A stretch of DNA of 64,000 nucleotides, from assembly GCF_027887165.1 (NCBI RefSeq), contig NC_077232.1, positions 336,648-400,647 of the forward strand. Reading direction: 5' to 3'. Made by a program: the position numbers and the translations under genes. The notes below the pieces were generated by a model that saw nothing but the letters and a program-made list of their open reading frames with translations, did no database searches and was not told the DNA's origin. Positions 11,192 through 22,689 of this stretch are shown here, one piece after another. Source of the DNA: Monodelphis domestica (Eukaryota > Chordata > Mammalia > Didelphimorphia > Didelphidae). Within the stretch, counting starts at the first letter, position 1. Every line of letters starts with the position of its first letter.

Positions 11192-12522
11192 TTTTTCCTT
11201 TTTTAAAAATTAAGTTTAATTAATTAATTTAGAACATTTTCCCATGGTTACAAGATTCATGTTCTTTCCCTTCCCCCACCCCCCAGAGCTGACAATTCCT
11301 CTGGGTTTACACGTGTCATTAATCAAGACCTATTTCCATATTATTGATGTTTGCACTAGGGTGATCACTTAGGGTCTACATCCCCAATCCTATCCCCATT
11401 GAACCATGTGATCAAGTAGTTGTTTTTCTTGTGTGTTTCTGCTCCTCTGGATGTGGATACATTCTTTCTCATAAGTCCCTCAGAATTGTCCTGGGTCATT
11501 GCATTGCTACTAGTAGAGAAGTCCATTAAGTTCGATTGTGCTACAATGTATCCGTCTCTGTGTACAATGTAGTCCTGGTTCTGCTCTTTTCTCTCTGTAT
11601 CAGTTCCTGGAGGTTGTTCTAGTTCACATGGAATCCCTCCAGTTCATCATTCTGTTCAGGACAATCAAATTCCATCCCCATCAGATACCACAATTTGTTC
11701 TGCGATTCCCCAATTGAAGGGCATCCCCTCATTTTCCAATTTTTTTTAACCACCACAAAGAGTGTGGCTATGATTATTATCTCTTTGGGGTACAAACCCA
11801 GCAGTGCTATGGCTGGATCAAAGGGCAGACAGTCTTTTAGCACCCTTTGGGCATAGTTCCAAATTGCCCTCCAGAATGGTTGGATCCATTCACAACTCCA
11901 CCAGCAATGCATTAGTGTCCTAATTTTGTCACATCCCCTCCAACATTCATTATCTTCCTTTGCTGTCATGTTAGCCAATCTGCTAGGTGTGGGGTGATAC
12001 CTCAGAGTTGTTTTGATTTGCATCTCTCTGATTATAAGAGATTTAGAACACTTCTTCATGTGCTTATTGATAGTTTTGATTTCTTTATCTGAAAATTGCC
12101 TATTCATGTCCCTTGACTATTTATCAATTGGGGAATGGCTTGATTTTTTTGTACAATTGGTTTAGGTCTTTATAAATTTGAGTAATTAGGTCTTTGTCAG
12201 AGGTTTTTGTTATGAAGATTTCCCCCCCAATTTGTTGCTTCCCTTCTGATTTTGGTCACATTGGTTTTGTTTGTACAAAAACTTAATTTAATGTAATCAA
12301 AATAATTTATTTATTTTTGTAATTTTTTCTAACTCTTTCTTGGTTTTAAAGTCTTTCCTTTCCCAAAGGTCTGACAGGTAGACAGTTCTGTGTTCGCCTA
12401 ATTTGCTTATAGTTTCCTTCTGCATGTTCAGGTCATTCCCCCATTCTGAGTTTATCTTGGTATAGGGTGTGAGGTGTTGATCCAAACCTAATCTCTCCCA
12501 CACTGTCTTCCAATTTTCCCAG
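11192..12522 (-). mobile_element. 5'-truncated L1, ORF2 C-terminal end
   Basis: Reverse-oriented L1 of about 1.3 kb. The 3' end lies at the left, with a T-rich tail at 11189-11207. Open pieces at 11619-12107 and 12297-12503 encode the ORF2 C terminus, including the cysteine-rich segment CWRGC...HCWWSC and the PSIGE...LWYL tail. A 14-base direct repeat, 'caacatttgtcttt', flanks it at 11178-11191 and 12523-12536, a good target-site duplication. The frame is broken and RT and endonuclease are absent, so it is dead. Confidence 0.93.
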
Positions 12523-12544
12523 CAACATTTGTCTTTCCAAAAAC

Positions 12545-12810
12545 CCTCCTACCTGGCATTTTCCTACCTTTCAACCTCCTTGTCCCTCAGGCTCTCCATG
12601 TACTTGTGATTCAGTGACCCTGGCCTCTTGGCTGCTCCACGAACAAAAAAACTTCATCTTCTGACTCCGAGCATTTTCTCTGACTCTCTGCCATGCCTGG
12701 AATGTTCTCTCCTTTGTCTCCTGACCTCCCTCCAGTCCAAACTGGAGTCTCACCTTCTTCAGGAAGCCTTCCTCAGTGTCCCTCAATCTTACCTAGTCTT
12801 TAGCATGTGG
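12545..12810 (+). mobile_element. L2 LINE fragment
   Basis: L2 ORF2 3' region: 'gccatgcctggaatgttctc', 'tcaggaagccttcctcagtg' and related words in L2 order. Confidence 0.6.
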
Positions 12811-13489
12811 TTTCCCTCATGAGAGCTTGCCTCTTTCCCCTGGGCCAGATTGGGGGGGGGGGATGGGCAGCGTTGAATTCTGTTGCAAACCTGCTTCCTG
12901 CTTGCCCTGATGCAGGGTGGTAGTGGGGCCAGAGATGGGCAGGGCTGTGGCCTGTGGGGGAGTTCATGAAGCATTAGCCTTCTCTGCTCTTTGTCCTTTG
13001 GGTTCTCTCCTCCTCGGCAATCTTGGTGTCGGAGAACATCACGGAATTGGCTGTATCTCTTGGACGTGAGCCCCATGAGCTTGGGCCACGAGGCCTAGTC
13101 CGCCGCCATGTTGGACACATCAGAAAGGTGGGCTGACAGCAGGCTGGGACAGGCCTTAAATGCCAACAGTTTGCCAAGAGCAGTTCAGCAGGGGAGGGGA
13201 GGGGAAGGAGAGACAGAGACTTACCCAGAGACTCACATCCTTGCAGGTACTTGAGACCTTTCATGCAGGAGAGGGTCAAAGGGAGGGCTATGTGGGGAAG
13301 TCTACTAGACAGTGAGGGAGCAATCAGAAGCCTCACCCCAAGGGTGTCATGAGTGCAGGGGAAAGAAACTTGTCTCTAAAAGAAGAGATTTGGGTTCCAA
13401 TCTTGCTCTGGCACAGAAACTCCCCAAGCCTCCACCTCCTCATCTTCAAATAAGGGCTGGACTCCCAGCTCCAGGGCTCTGATGGAAGT
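12811..13489. other. Non-coding stretch
   Basis: Nothing recognised as a gene. Contains an 11-base G run near 12851 and purine-rich DNA near 13190-13215. Confidence 0.4.
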
Positions 13490-14470
13490 GAATGATGAGC
13501 TCTTATTGGCCAAGTCCGGTGGCCTTTTCTCCGTCCCCATTCTCCTTGGCCTCTCTGCAGCTTTTGGTACAGTGGATCCATCTCCTTCCCAGGAATAGTC
13601 TTTTCTCGGGAGGTTTTCAGGCCATTGCCCTCCCTTCCTTCCCCTCAGACCTCTCCTTTTCTGGACCCTCCTCCAAATCCCCCCCTTGAGCCAGAGGTGT
13701 TCCCTCAGGGTCCTGTGCTGGACCCTCTAGACTACTTCACTTGGGGATCTCATCAGCTCTCATGCATTAATTTACCACCTCTGCACTGATGATTCTCACA
13801 TCTACCTCTGCTGCTCCATCCACCCTCTGCTCATCTCTAATCTCCCATGTCCAACTGCATCTCATATCTTCAACTGAACATCCAGAAGACATGTGAGATT
13901 TAAACGTGCCCCAAACATATTATCTTCCCCTGGGAGCCCTCCCCTCCCTTCCCCATTACTGTCAAGGGCAGCAGCTTTCTCCTAGGCCCTTAGGCACACA
14001 ACCTAGGAGACCTCTTGAGGTCCTCATGTGCCCTCCAAGGCTCGCCAACTTCACCTTTGCTTTATCTCTCCAACACCTGTTTCTGTCTTCTGACACTGTC
14101 AGCCCCCCGCGTGAGTCCTTGTCACCTCTTGCCTGGACTACTGCAATAACTGCTGGGGGGGGGGCTGCCTCCTCAAGCCTCTCCCCCCTCCAGTCCTTCC
14201 TCCATTAGACCTCCAGAGACAGTCCACCAAGCCATCCTTTCCCTCCCTCTCTGCCCCCTCCTCAATCAGCTCCCTGGCTCCCTCCCAACTCCAGGATCAA
14301 ATATAAAATCCTCAGCTTTCATCCTTCACCTCCCCACCCCAAATTTTCTCATCTTCTTCTGCTCTCCCCTCCCCCAACACTGCCAACAGAGACACTGGCC
14401 TCCTTGCTCTTCCTCAGGCAGGCGACCCTGCTATGCTCCTCTGGAATGCCTCACACACACACACACACAC
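13490..14470 (+). mobile_element. L2 LINE, reverse transcriptase 3' region
   Basis: Longer L2 relic. Hallmarks in order are 'ctgatgattctcacatctac', 'gaacatccagaagacatgtg', 'cttgcctggactactgcaat' and 'ccaggatcaaatataaaatc'. All frames are broken. A CA microsatellite at 14453-14472 ends it. Confidence 0.75.
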
Positions 14471-14472
14471 AC

Positions 14473-15135
14473 CCCTCCTGGCTCGCCTGGATTTCTTCAG
14501 TTCTCAGTGAAAATCTCTTCTCCAGCTTTTCCTGCCCATAGCTTGTTTGACTCATTAGACCAGGAGCTCAGGGTGCTGGCATGTAGCAGGCACCGAAATG
14601 CTGTTGGATGGACTGAATGGCCACGCAGCCCCTACCAGTTACAGTTTAACCAGCAAGAAGACTGTAGCCTCCGGGGAGGGCGTCTGTGGTCATAACTGGG
14701 GAAAACCAGAAGAGTGGGGAGAAAAAGATAGGGCTGAGCAGACCTGGTGCTTGATTTGGGGCAGAGAAAGCCTTAGAGTCTAGCTGTCATCTTTTCCAGA
14801 TGAATTCTTGCTGCATCAGATTTCCTCTCCATTTGGTGCTGACTTTTCCAAACCCAGATATGACTTTGTTTTCGTCTGTTCCTTTATCTCTTCTCTCACA
14901 TTCCGACCTATTAAAAGCTTCCCAGAGTTTGATGGTCATTCAGTGTGCTCACTACCCTCCCTGCTATATAGCAACTGAAATTTGTCTGTAGTCCTCACTT
15001 GTCTGTTGGCAGAGATCACTTGGAAAAGTCGTACCCTTGAGAAGTTCCTGCTACATCATGACAGACTTTTGTACTCACCCGCCATTGCCTGTGTTTTCAT
15101 CCATCTTCTCTGTATCTTTTTACAAATGAAACATG
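14473..15135. other. Non-coding stretch
   Basis: No gene, and no repeat that could be named with confidence. Confidence 0.35.
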
Positions 15136-15258
15136 AGGGGCAGCGGGGGGGGGGGGGGCCACAGTGGAGAGAGTGCCAGACTTGGAATCCGGAGGATCTG
15201 GCTTCACTTGTGTGACCCTGGACCAGTCATTTAACTCCAATTGCCTTGTTTGAAACTC
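15136..15258 (+). mobile_element. Diverged tRNA-derived SINE
   Basis: 'ggggcagc' head followed by a G run, 'gagtgccagacttggaatcc' and 'gtgtgaccctggaccagtca'. Degenerate. Confidence 0.55.
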
Positions 15259-15465
15259 TTTTAATGCTTGGTTCCCTTGATGATTTCATTGCAATTGCTT
15301 CTTTTTTGTCTTCTTTCTTTTCTTTCTGTGAATGTGTTCCACAGTAGCAAAGACAGAGAGATGCCGCCTTTGACAGAGCACCCAGAGTGCCTCAGACATT
15401 AAGACTGCAGGGGTTTGTGGGAAGAAAAAGTGGGCAAAGAAAGCCACAGGAGGAAGGGAAATTCC

Positions 15466-15690
15466 AGCGGCGCCAGTGCTCCTAGATGACGGAGCCCGGT
15501 CTGAAGCGGGCAGCGCTGGGGATGATGCGGAAGGTGAAGAGGGAGCCTGTGATCCCTTGTGGGTGAGCACCAAGTCGGGAGAAAAAGGCCGCTCTTCAGC
15601 CCTCGTCCGCAGGAGGCAGATAGAATGTGGGCTCCGCTCGCCTCCCTACGAGAAGGCCAAGCTGATAGCTGGAGGTATTGGGGACTTGGC
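15466..15690 (+). other. Small CpG-rich block with a 26-codon ORF ending at a splice-donor-like site
   Basis: CpGs cluster here in otherwise CpG-poor DNA. An ATG at 15486 opens a basic 26-residue frame (begins MTEPGLKRAAL) ending at the TGA at 15564-15566. The last codons overlap 'tgtgg|gtgagc', a strong donor. An acceptor-like 'cgtccgcag' follows at 15604-15612, only about 50 bases on, too near for a normal intron. I do not recognise the peptide. It may be a chance ORF in a regulatory island or part of an unknown transcript. Confidence 0.25.
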
Positions 15691-17593
15691 GTCCAAGCAG
15701 GGGCTGAGACCCTGGGTCAGTCCTGGGCAGGGCTGTGAGAGCACCGGGTTCTTCCTTTGGCTTGTTGCTTCTGCCTGGAGTATTCCAAGAAATCTCTAAC
15801 TGCGTTCAAGGTGTGCTTGCCTCTGGGTTTCTCCAGATGGGAGTCACAGGAGCCCTCCAAAGCTCTCGGGGCCCTAAATGACGGCCTCTTATTTCAGCCT
15901 CCTCCCAGCTCCGACTCCCTGAAAATACCAAACATCTAAAGGGCTCGGGAGGTTGGGGAGCTGAGCCAGTCCTCCAAGAGCCCATTCCACCACCCTAGGG
16001 AGGTAGATGCGAAAGTTGCCAGAAGAATGCGGCTCCCGGCAGTATGAGGAAATGATGAGCGAGTTCCAAGTGTCCCGTCTCCTGGAATGTGGCTCCCGTC
16101 CTCCAGACACAGAGGCCAGTGAAGGGCAGAGAATGCCCCCAAAGGCTCCCCCAAATGTGCCTCAGGCTGTGTGCTCCTGAGCCGGTGGGAGTCTCACCAT
16201 CATCCCCTGGAGGGTACACGGAGGAGGAAGGGAGAAATCGGCCCACCCTAACCTAACCCTGCTGGTGGGTCTGCAATAAGGCATAGCCCAAAGCTGAGAA
16301 GGGATGGAGACGGGAGGAGAGGGAGAGAAAGGAAAAGAGGAGTTGGAAGGATGGGAGAGGCCGGAGAGTGAGGAAGAAGAGAAGGAGTAGCATGTAAGAC
16401 AGACGCCCGCCGTGGCTCAAATACCAGCGCAAGGCCAGCAACAGCGGAGTGCAGGTGTTCGTTTTACTTGGGGCTTCTTAAGGGAAGAATAAAGCAGTGT
16501 TTCTGCGAGTCCAAACAAGACAATTGAGTCGCACCAGGGCCTGAGCTGGGGCCACCCCTTCCTGTCCCAACCATCGAGACCCCAACTGGAATGCCCGAGC
16601 CTTTGACCTGCTTGTTCTCGAGCCTTCCCAGGGTGCCCTGGGTCAGCCCCCCTCCCGGCCACCAGCCTCTGCCTCTCTCCCCCACACCCCTGGGCTTTCT
16701 CCGGGCTGGACAGCCTGCTCCCCTTCAGGCCCACCCAAATTCCTGGCTCTTGTCTTCTGTCCAAACTGACTTGCGCCATGCTTCAGCACGCTCCAACCTG
16801 AGAGCCAGACCTGTTAGACTGCTCAGGAATCCCCATCCCCATCCCTTTCCCAAAGTGGGTCGGGGAGAGCCTTGACCAATTAAATCGCCGGCCTGCCTCA
16901 GCGGACCTCTCTGCCTGGACTCCTTCCTCAGTACCAGAACCTAGGCCTTGTCGTTGCACAAACCCATTCCCCACCCCCATGGCCTCCCCCCTCCTTTCAG
17001 TGGTGTTGCTCTCCTCCTCCTGTGCTCTCTGGCCCTGCCTGCTCCGTCCTTGGCAGGTTTGCTTCCCTTGTCCTACCCCTCCCCAACCCTTCTGGCTCAT
17101 GCGAAGCCCCGGCTCCCCTTCCAGCGCTGGCTGCGCCTCCACTCCTTGTCGGGGCTCCCTAACCCAGGTGAAGGGTGTCAGGCTCTTCCTTGCTTTCCTG
17201 GGCCCTCCATGTCTGTGGTGATCTCCCCATGTCACTGTGCCCTTGCGAGCTTCTGCTACTGCCCAGGTGGGAGAGCCAGGAGCGGGTGCTGTGGTGGGGG
17301 GCGCATTCCTGCCCGACTTGCTGGGGTCGCTGGGCAGATTGTTTTTTTGGCTCTGCATGCATTCATCCAAACCTCTCCAGGCTTCTTTGTACCCAGGATG
17401 CGCTTCGGCTCTCCCTCATCCGTGGGCGTTGCTCAGCTTTCACAGAAAGTGCAGCTGGAACTGTATCTTGTTGTATGAGGGCCTTCTTCTCCCTGGTGGC
17501 CTCCTAACAGGGTCTCTGGAGCAAAGGGCGTGGGTCTTTTAGTCACTTTATTTCCACGGTTCCAGATTACTTTCCAAAATGGTTATCGTCATA
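15691..17593. other. Non-coding stretch
   Basis: Many overlapping open frames on both strands, none with a family signature. Some T/C-rich tracts around 16600-17100. No exon chain found. Confidence 0.4.
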
Positions 17594-17797
17594 GAAACAA
17601 CTGGGTGGCTCAGTGGACACAGTGCCTGGCCTGGAGTCAGAACGGCCTGATTTCAAATTTCAACTCGGACACTTACCAGTTGTGGGCCTCTGTTTGCCTC
17701 AGTTTCCTTAACTGGAAAATGATCTGGAGAAGGAAATAGCAAACCATCCCAGAATCTTTGCCAAGGAGACCCCAAATGGGCTCAAGAAGAGTTGGCA
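17594..17797 (+). mobile_element. MAR-type tRNA-derived SINE
   Basis: 'aactgggtggctcagtggac', 'gcctggagtcagaacggcct', 'tcagtttccttaactggaaa', then 'tctttgccaaggagacccca' at the 3' end. Confidence 0.88.
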
Positions 17798-17861
17798 CAC
17801 CCCCATGCAGATAACACATATGTGTATGGATATAGATACATGTATGTATTACCAACTCTTC

Positions 17862-18036
17862 TTTTAAAACCCCAACCTTCCGTCTTAGAATCAGTACTGT
17901 GCTAGGCAATGGGGGTCAAGGGACTTGCCCAGGGCCACACGGCTAGGAAGTGTCCGAGGGCAGATTCGAACCCAGGCCCTCCCCTCTCTGGGCCTGGCTC
18001 TCTATTCCCTGAGCCCCCCAGCAGCTCCCTTGTTAC
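17862..18036 (-). mobile_element. Marsupial tRNA-derived SINE
   Basis: Reverse copy: 'ccgtcttagaatcagtactg', core 'gacttgcccagggccacac', box 'attcgaacccaggccctcc' and head 'ctctattccctgagccccc'. Confidence 0.9.
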
Positions 18037-18300
18037 CAACTCAGCAGAGACAAGTGATGCGAGGTGGTCGGTCTTTCCCACTCGCCTGCGTCTCTCTGTT
18101 CTAGGGGCCTTCCTTTGATTTGGGCCTTTCTAGTTCCCAGAGTCCCAGAATCTGCCTCTTCTCTTTCCCCACCCGGCCCCGAGCGGGACCATCGCTTCAC
18201 GGCTTCATCTGGGCCACGAGGGCCGCGAGCCCTCCACGAGGCTGCAGGCGCCCTTCGGTCTTCCTTCGCAGTTTTCTCTCCTCTTTAAGCCCCTCCAGAA
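18037..18300. other. Non-coding, GC-rich
   Basis: No gene or repeat recognised. Confidence 0.35.
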
Positions 18301-18302
18301 CC

Positions 18303-18335
18303 CCGGCGGGCGGGTAGGCGGGTAGGCGGGTAGGC
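18303..18335 (+). repeat. Short GGGTAGGC tandem repeat, G-quadruplex-prone
   Basis: 'gcgggtagg' units repeated three to four times. The G2-3 runs are spaced by two to three bases, so the + strand could fold as a G-quadruplex. Confidence 0.7.
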
Positions 18336-18787
18336 GGCGCTTTCCTGGCAGTCCTCGGCCTGGCTAGCAGTCCATTCGCTTCCCTGCTTAGCTCAAGGAG
18401 CCCTTTTCCTTCTGTCGCTACTTTGTCCCGTCTTTGTGCTGCGGAAATCCTTTCCCTGATAGATCTGACACTTCCTTCTCCTCTGATGGCACAGCTGGGC
18501 CCTAGAGCTGCCTCAGTTTCCTCCCTCAGAAAGCAGTTCAGTCAGTCAGCTTGGGAAGATTCCCTTTTCACTGACCTGTGTCTCTCCTAAAGGATCATGG
18601 GAGATCGGTCTGGCCCCTGCTCTCTGCAGTCCCAGGTGGGGCCGAATGGAGCCACGTGTCCTGCCAGAGTGGTGGACCACGGAGGAGAGGATGCTCGCTT
18701 TGCTGCTGCTGCCCCCGCCCCCAAGGCTGGTCCTCAGTGGGGTTCTCAGTGCCTTATGTGTGCAGACAACCAGAATTGCCCCCTCTC

Positions 18788-19111
18788 CTCTCTCTGTCTC
18801 TGTCTCTATCTCTCTCTCTCCCTCTCTCTGTCTCTGTCTCTCTCTGTCTCTCTGTCTCTGTCTGTCTCTCTCTCTCTGTCCTCTCTCCGTCTCTCTGTCT
18901 CTCTCTGTCTCTGTCTCTCTCTCTGTCTCTGTCTCTCTGTCTCTCTCTGTCTCTCTCTCTGTCTCTGTCTCTCTCTCTGTCTCTGTCTCTCTGTCTCTCT
19001 CTGTCTCTCTCTCTCTGTCTCTGTCTCTCTCTCTGTCTCTCTCTGTCTCTGTCTCTCTCTCTCTCTCTGTCCTCTCTCCATCTCTCTGTCTCTCTCTCTG
19101 TCCTCTCTCCG

Positions 19112-19143
<32 letters not shown>

Positions 19144-19212
19144 TCTCTCTGTCTCTCTCTCTGTCTCTGTCTCTCTCTCTGTCTCTGTCTCTCTTTGTCT
19201 CTGTCTCTCTCA
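18788..19212. repeat. TCTCTG/TCTGTC pyrimidine-rich array, 0.42 kb
   Basis: About 425 bases of CTCTCTG, CTGTCTCT and CTCTCTCC units. Open frames on both strands give Ser/Leu/Cys/Val or Arg/Glu/Thr/Asp runs with no gene content. Confidence 0.96.
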
Positions 19213-19579
19213 TGCATAATGTGTATTTGGGGGGTGTTTGGGGGCCCTTCACAAGTCCGCCCTCACCTCCCTCCACAGCCTGAATGCAGGTGGCCCCCCT
19301 CCCTCGGCGCTCTGTGCCCCCGTGTCTATGCCGTTGCCCCGGCCAAATGCTCTACTTGCTTGGGTGGCCCCCAGAGCCTTTCTGTCCCTCACAGGCTCCT
19401 GTCGGTGGCACTTCCTGTCTGAGGTATTTCTTGGTGCGCCCCCTCCCCCCAGTTGCCCTGGATTTATTCTGCATTGATTTAGGTGTCGAGCACGTTCTAT
19501 GTTTCCCCTAAGTCTGGTCCACGGTTCTGGGGGGCCCTGAGGGTGGGTCCCCACCCATTGTGCCCCCCCTTGTGGTTCG
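19213..19579. other. Non-coding stretch
   Basis: C-rich, no exon or named repeat seen. Confidence 0.35.
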
Positions 19580-19758
19580 GTTGCATCTGATGGGTTTTGA
19601 CCCCGCTGGGGATTTTCCTGGCAGACACTGGAGTGCTTTGGCCCTCCCTTCTCTAGCCCATTTGACAGATGAGAAAACAGAGACAGAATGGGATAAGTGA
19701 CTTGCCCAGGGTCACGCAGCTAGCACGTGTCCAGGGCTGGATTTGAATCCAGGCGATG
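19580..19758 (-). mobile_element. MAR-type tRNA-derived SINE
   Basis: Reverse copy: 'gctggggattttcctggcag', 'ttgacagatgagaaaacaga', 'gacttgcccagggtcacgca' and 'ctggatttgaatccaggcga'. Confidence 0.85.
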
Positions 19759-20460
19759 GCAGGGTTGGACCGGAAGCGGAGGAGGCGCCCTCCACGGCTG
19801 GGCAGAGAGCCTAGAGCTGCCTCCCTGCGCTGCTGCCTTTGGAGAAGAGGCCGGCGGGGCGGCCGGTGGGGAGGCCCTCACTCGGGCCCTTCAAAGCCAC
19901 GGGTTTCCGCTGCTCTTTGGAGCCCTGAGAGCCGCCGGAGGGGCGGCATGCCGGGAGCCCTGTGGTCGGGGGGTACAAAGCTGCCCCGCGCCGGGAGGCT
20001 TCCTCGACAGCAGTGGGGAGCCCCGAAGCTGCCGGGCTTAGAAGGGAAGGTCACGAGCCCAGCCCGGGGTGGGTGGCCCCCCCAGATGTCCCAGAGGGCT
20101 TGGCTGGCCTCGGGGTGGTCAGCGCAGCGATGGACCTGACAGCCGCCGGCCAGTCCATGTCCGGGCAGAGGGGGGAGAGAACGAGGGCGGAAACGGCCCT
20201 TGGGGGGGCCCCCGATTTAGTCCGGCGCCCCTTCTGCGCCCTCCCCTTGTCCCGAGAGGCGCCGGCCAGCCCCCGCCCTGCCCCACGGAGGAGGAAGTGG
20301 CCGGCAGGCTCGGGCACGCTCGCGGCTCCTCTGGGAGCCCCGAAGGCCTCTTGTCGGGGAAGGAGGGCCCTGGAGGGGCTCCGCCCGCAGCCCCAGCAGC
20401 TTGTGCCCACCTCAGGCCATGCCCAGCCACGCCAGGGGCTTGTATTGGCCCTGTAAAGAA
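19759..20460. other. CpG-rich stretch, no gene recognised
   Basis: CpG and GC content are high from about 19760 to 20400. Frames are open in several phases on both strands, but no conserved family or splice-linked exons are apparent. It could be a CpG island for an unseen first exon. Confidence 0.35.
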
Positions 20461-20464
20461 GAGC

Positions 20465-20692
20465 ACTTGGGCAGCGCCAGGCTGTGCCAAGCACTCTATA
20501 AACAGGACGGGGTCTCCCTCGGGCCTTCCAATAGCCGTGTCCTGAGGTAAGCGCTCTTATTGCGCCCATTCTTCAGCAGAGGAAACAGAGGCAGACAGAA
20601 GTGCGGCGGCCCCCCAAGGTTACGCTGCTAGTAAATGCTGAGTCTGGATTTGAACTCGGGTCTTCCTGACTCCAGGCCTGGGCTCAAACCTC
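20465..20692 (-). mobile_element. MIR/CORE-SINE
   Basis: 'ggctgtgccaagcactctat', 'cctgaggtaagcgctcttat', 'gaggaaacagaggcagacag' and 'gtctggatttgaactcgggt' in reverse MIR order. Confidence 0.82.
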
Positions 20693-20799
20693 CCTTCCTC
20701 TCCTGCCAGTGCGTGATAGCACCTCCAGTTTGTGCTGTACGGATCTTGTTGTACCTAGTGGTGGGCACGTTGTATTGGGGCTGGGAACCCCTTGGAGGC

Positions 20800-21056
20800 A
20801 GGGATTACTGTTGCCCTTTTTATGCTGTCCAGCTGTCCCGGGTGGGTCTGACTCTTCCTGACCCCATTTGGGGTTTTCTTGGCAGAGGCACTGGGGTGCT
20901 TTGCAATTTCTTCCCCCAGCTCATTTTACAAATGAGGAAACTGAGGCAAAGAGTAGGAAGCAGCTTGCCCCCAATCACACAACTACTAAGTGTCTGAGGG
21001 AAGATTTGAACTCCAGGCCAGGCGCTTTATCCCCAGTGGCACCACCTAGTGGCTTC
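20800..21056 (-). mobile_element. MAR-type tRNA-derived SINE
   Basis: Reverse copy: 'tgaccccatttggggttttc', 'tcattttacaaatgaggaaa', 'acacaactactaagtgtctg', ending 'ggcaccacctagt'. Confidence 0.9.
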
Positions 21057-21604
21057 CTGTTGATGGAGGTCTCATTCTTGAATCTGCTTCCCCGGGCTTT
21101 GGGAACATCGTCCTTCCTCCTTTCCACCTCTTGGAATAGGCCCTGACTCTCAGCATCTCCTCCAGAGCCCTTTCCAGCCCCCCCCCCCCCCCAGCTCTAG
21201 CTTTGTTTTCTGGGTTTTGTTGGGGCCACAGAAACGCGCTGATACAAGCAGCAGTTCCAGGGACTTACCTGGGACGTAACTGTGCCACCCGCGGGTGGGC
21301 GGCGTTTCCTGAGTCTTTTACTCCTCGGGTTTCTTCCCATTTCCTTATGGCTTTGCCCGGCCTTCAGCCGCTAGTGGAGAAGCTCCCCCTCGCTTTGCAC
21401 CTGGCTCGATTGAGAAAGCTTCTAGTGGGAGAAAGTCTGTTTCACAGAGTTCCCCCCTTTGATACCCTTCTACTTAGCGCTGTTCACAGACACAGGTACT
21501 ACCAGGTCAAAGGTCATTCTGGATCCACTTTAGCCATGAGGTTCCGAGTTTTCCCCAGGAGTAATCACTGACTCTTGCCACAAATCCAATCTGGTCATAG
21601 CGGA
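21057..21604. other. Non-coding stretch
   Basis: Contains a 14-base C run near 21180. No exon recognised. Confidence 0.35.
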
Positions 21605-21605
21605 T

Positions 21606-21776
21606 ACCCTTAAAAAAACCCTCCCCTTCCATCTTGGAGTCAATACTGTGTGTTGGCATGGTCAGGGCTAGGCCATGGGGGTCAAGGGGCTTGCCCAGGG
21701 TCGGCCAGATCGGAACCCAGGACCTCCCGTCTCTAGGCCTGGCTCTCCATCCACAGAGCCTCCAGGCTGCCCCCAT
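21606..21776 (-). mobile_element. Marsupial tRNA-derived SINE
   Basis: Reverse copy with an A-rich junction, 'ccatcttggagtcaatactg', 'ggggcttgcccagggtcgg' and 'ggctctccatccacagagcc'. Confidence 0.88.
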
Positions 21777-22152
21777 GAATACCCTTTTTAATCTCTTGCT
21801 AGCGCCTCTTGAATGATATTCCTGATTTTTACATTGAGATTCAGGTGACGTGGCTCCATGACTTAGTCTGTTTTATCAGTTTTGAGCAGTGTCGAAAAGG
21901 TGACGACTAAAATATATTGAACAGACGTCATCATTCATTGCCATAGAATGCGGAATTCCAAGGCCAGAGGCTGTGGTTTCTGTTGAGAAGTGCCAGGTTG
22001 GCCAGATGACTTCTGACCTCTCTAGAACTGCTAGACAACCCGTGTCAGGCCGATGACCTCCGGACCCTAGACTTGCCGGCCCCGATCTCAATTCCAATAA
22101 ACCCCAAACTCCAGACTTCCTCTGTTGAAGACTTGGCCAACAAGATCCGAGC

Positions 22153-22381
22153 TCGCCGTCTAGGCCCATGATGGCGAACCAGTGGCATGCGTGCCGGAGG
22201 AGGCACTCAGAGCCCTCTCTGTGGGCACGTGCCATCGTCCCAGCAGAGTTCTCCAGAGTTTGTTACTAGAAAGTCAGAGGGACACGGGGCCTGACTGCTC
22301 TGCTTCCCCTCTCCACGGGCACCTAAGGACATTTCTCATGCCACCTGCTTCTCTGAAAGGTTTGCCATCACTGGTCCAGGC
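22153..22381. mobile_element. MITE-like non-autonomous DNA transposon
   Basis: About 230 bases between imperfect inverted ends: left 'aggcccatgatggcgaacc' and right 'ggtttgccatcactggtcc', whose reverse complement matches the left end at most positions. There is no coding capacity. The ends and size suit a hAT-like MITE. I could not find a clean 8-base target duplication. Confidence 0.6.
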
Positions 22382-22689
22382 CAGCTTCTGCTGACCATCC
22401 CAAGTGGATCTCTAGGAGGAAGTGCTTTGTGCCGTAGTGTCAGGCCTTGTTTCTTTAATAGGCTCTCACGTTGCAATTGGGAATGAGGTTTTGCTTCTTC
22501 AGCAGGTTTCGCCCCTGCTGTTTAACCCCTCGCCCTGCTCTCTCTGAGGGGCCGTGGTGGCGTTTCATGGGGGGGATTCTGGCCCGCAGTATCAGGACCG
22601 TATTTATTTCAGAGAAATTTGGCCTTGCTTTCTTTCTCTAGTTGTGTGAACAATTGAAGTCACAGCGGAGGTTTTTTCCCTAGAGATGT
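22382..22689. other. Non-coding stretch
   Basis: Nothing recognised. Confidence 0.35.
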
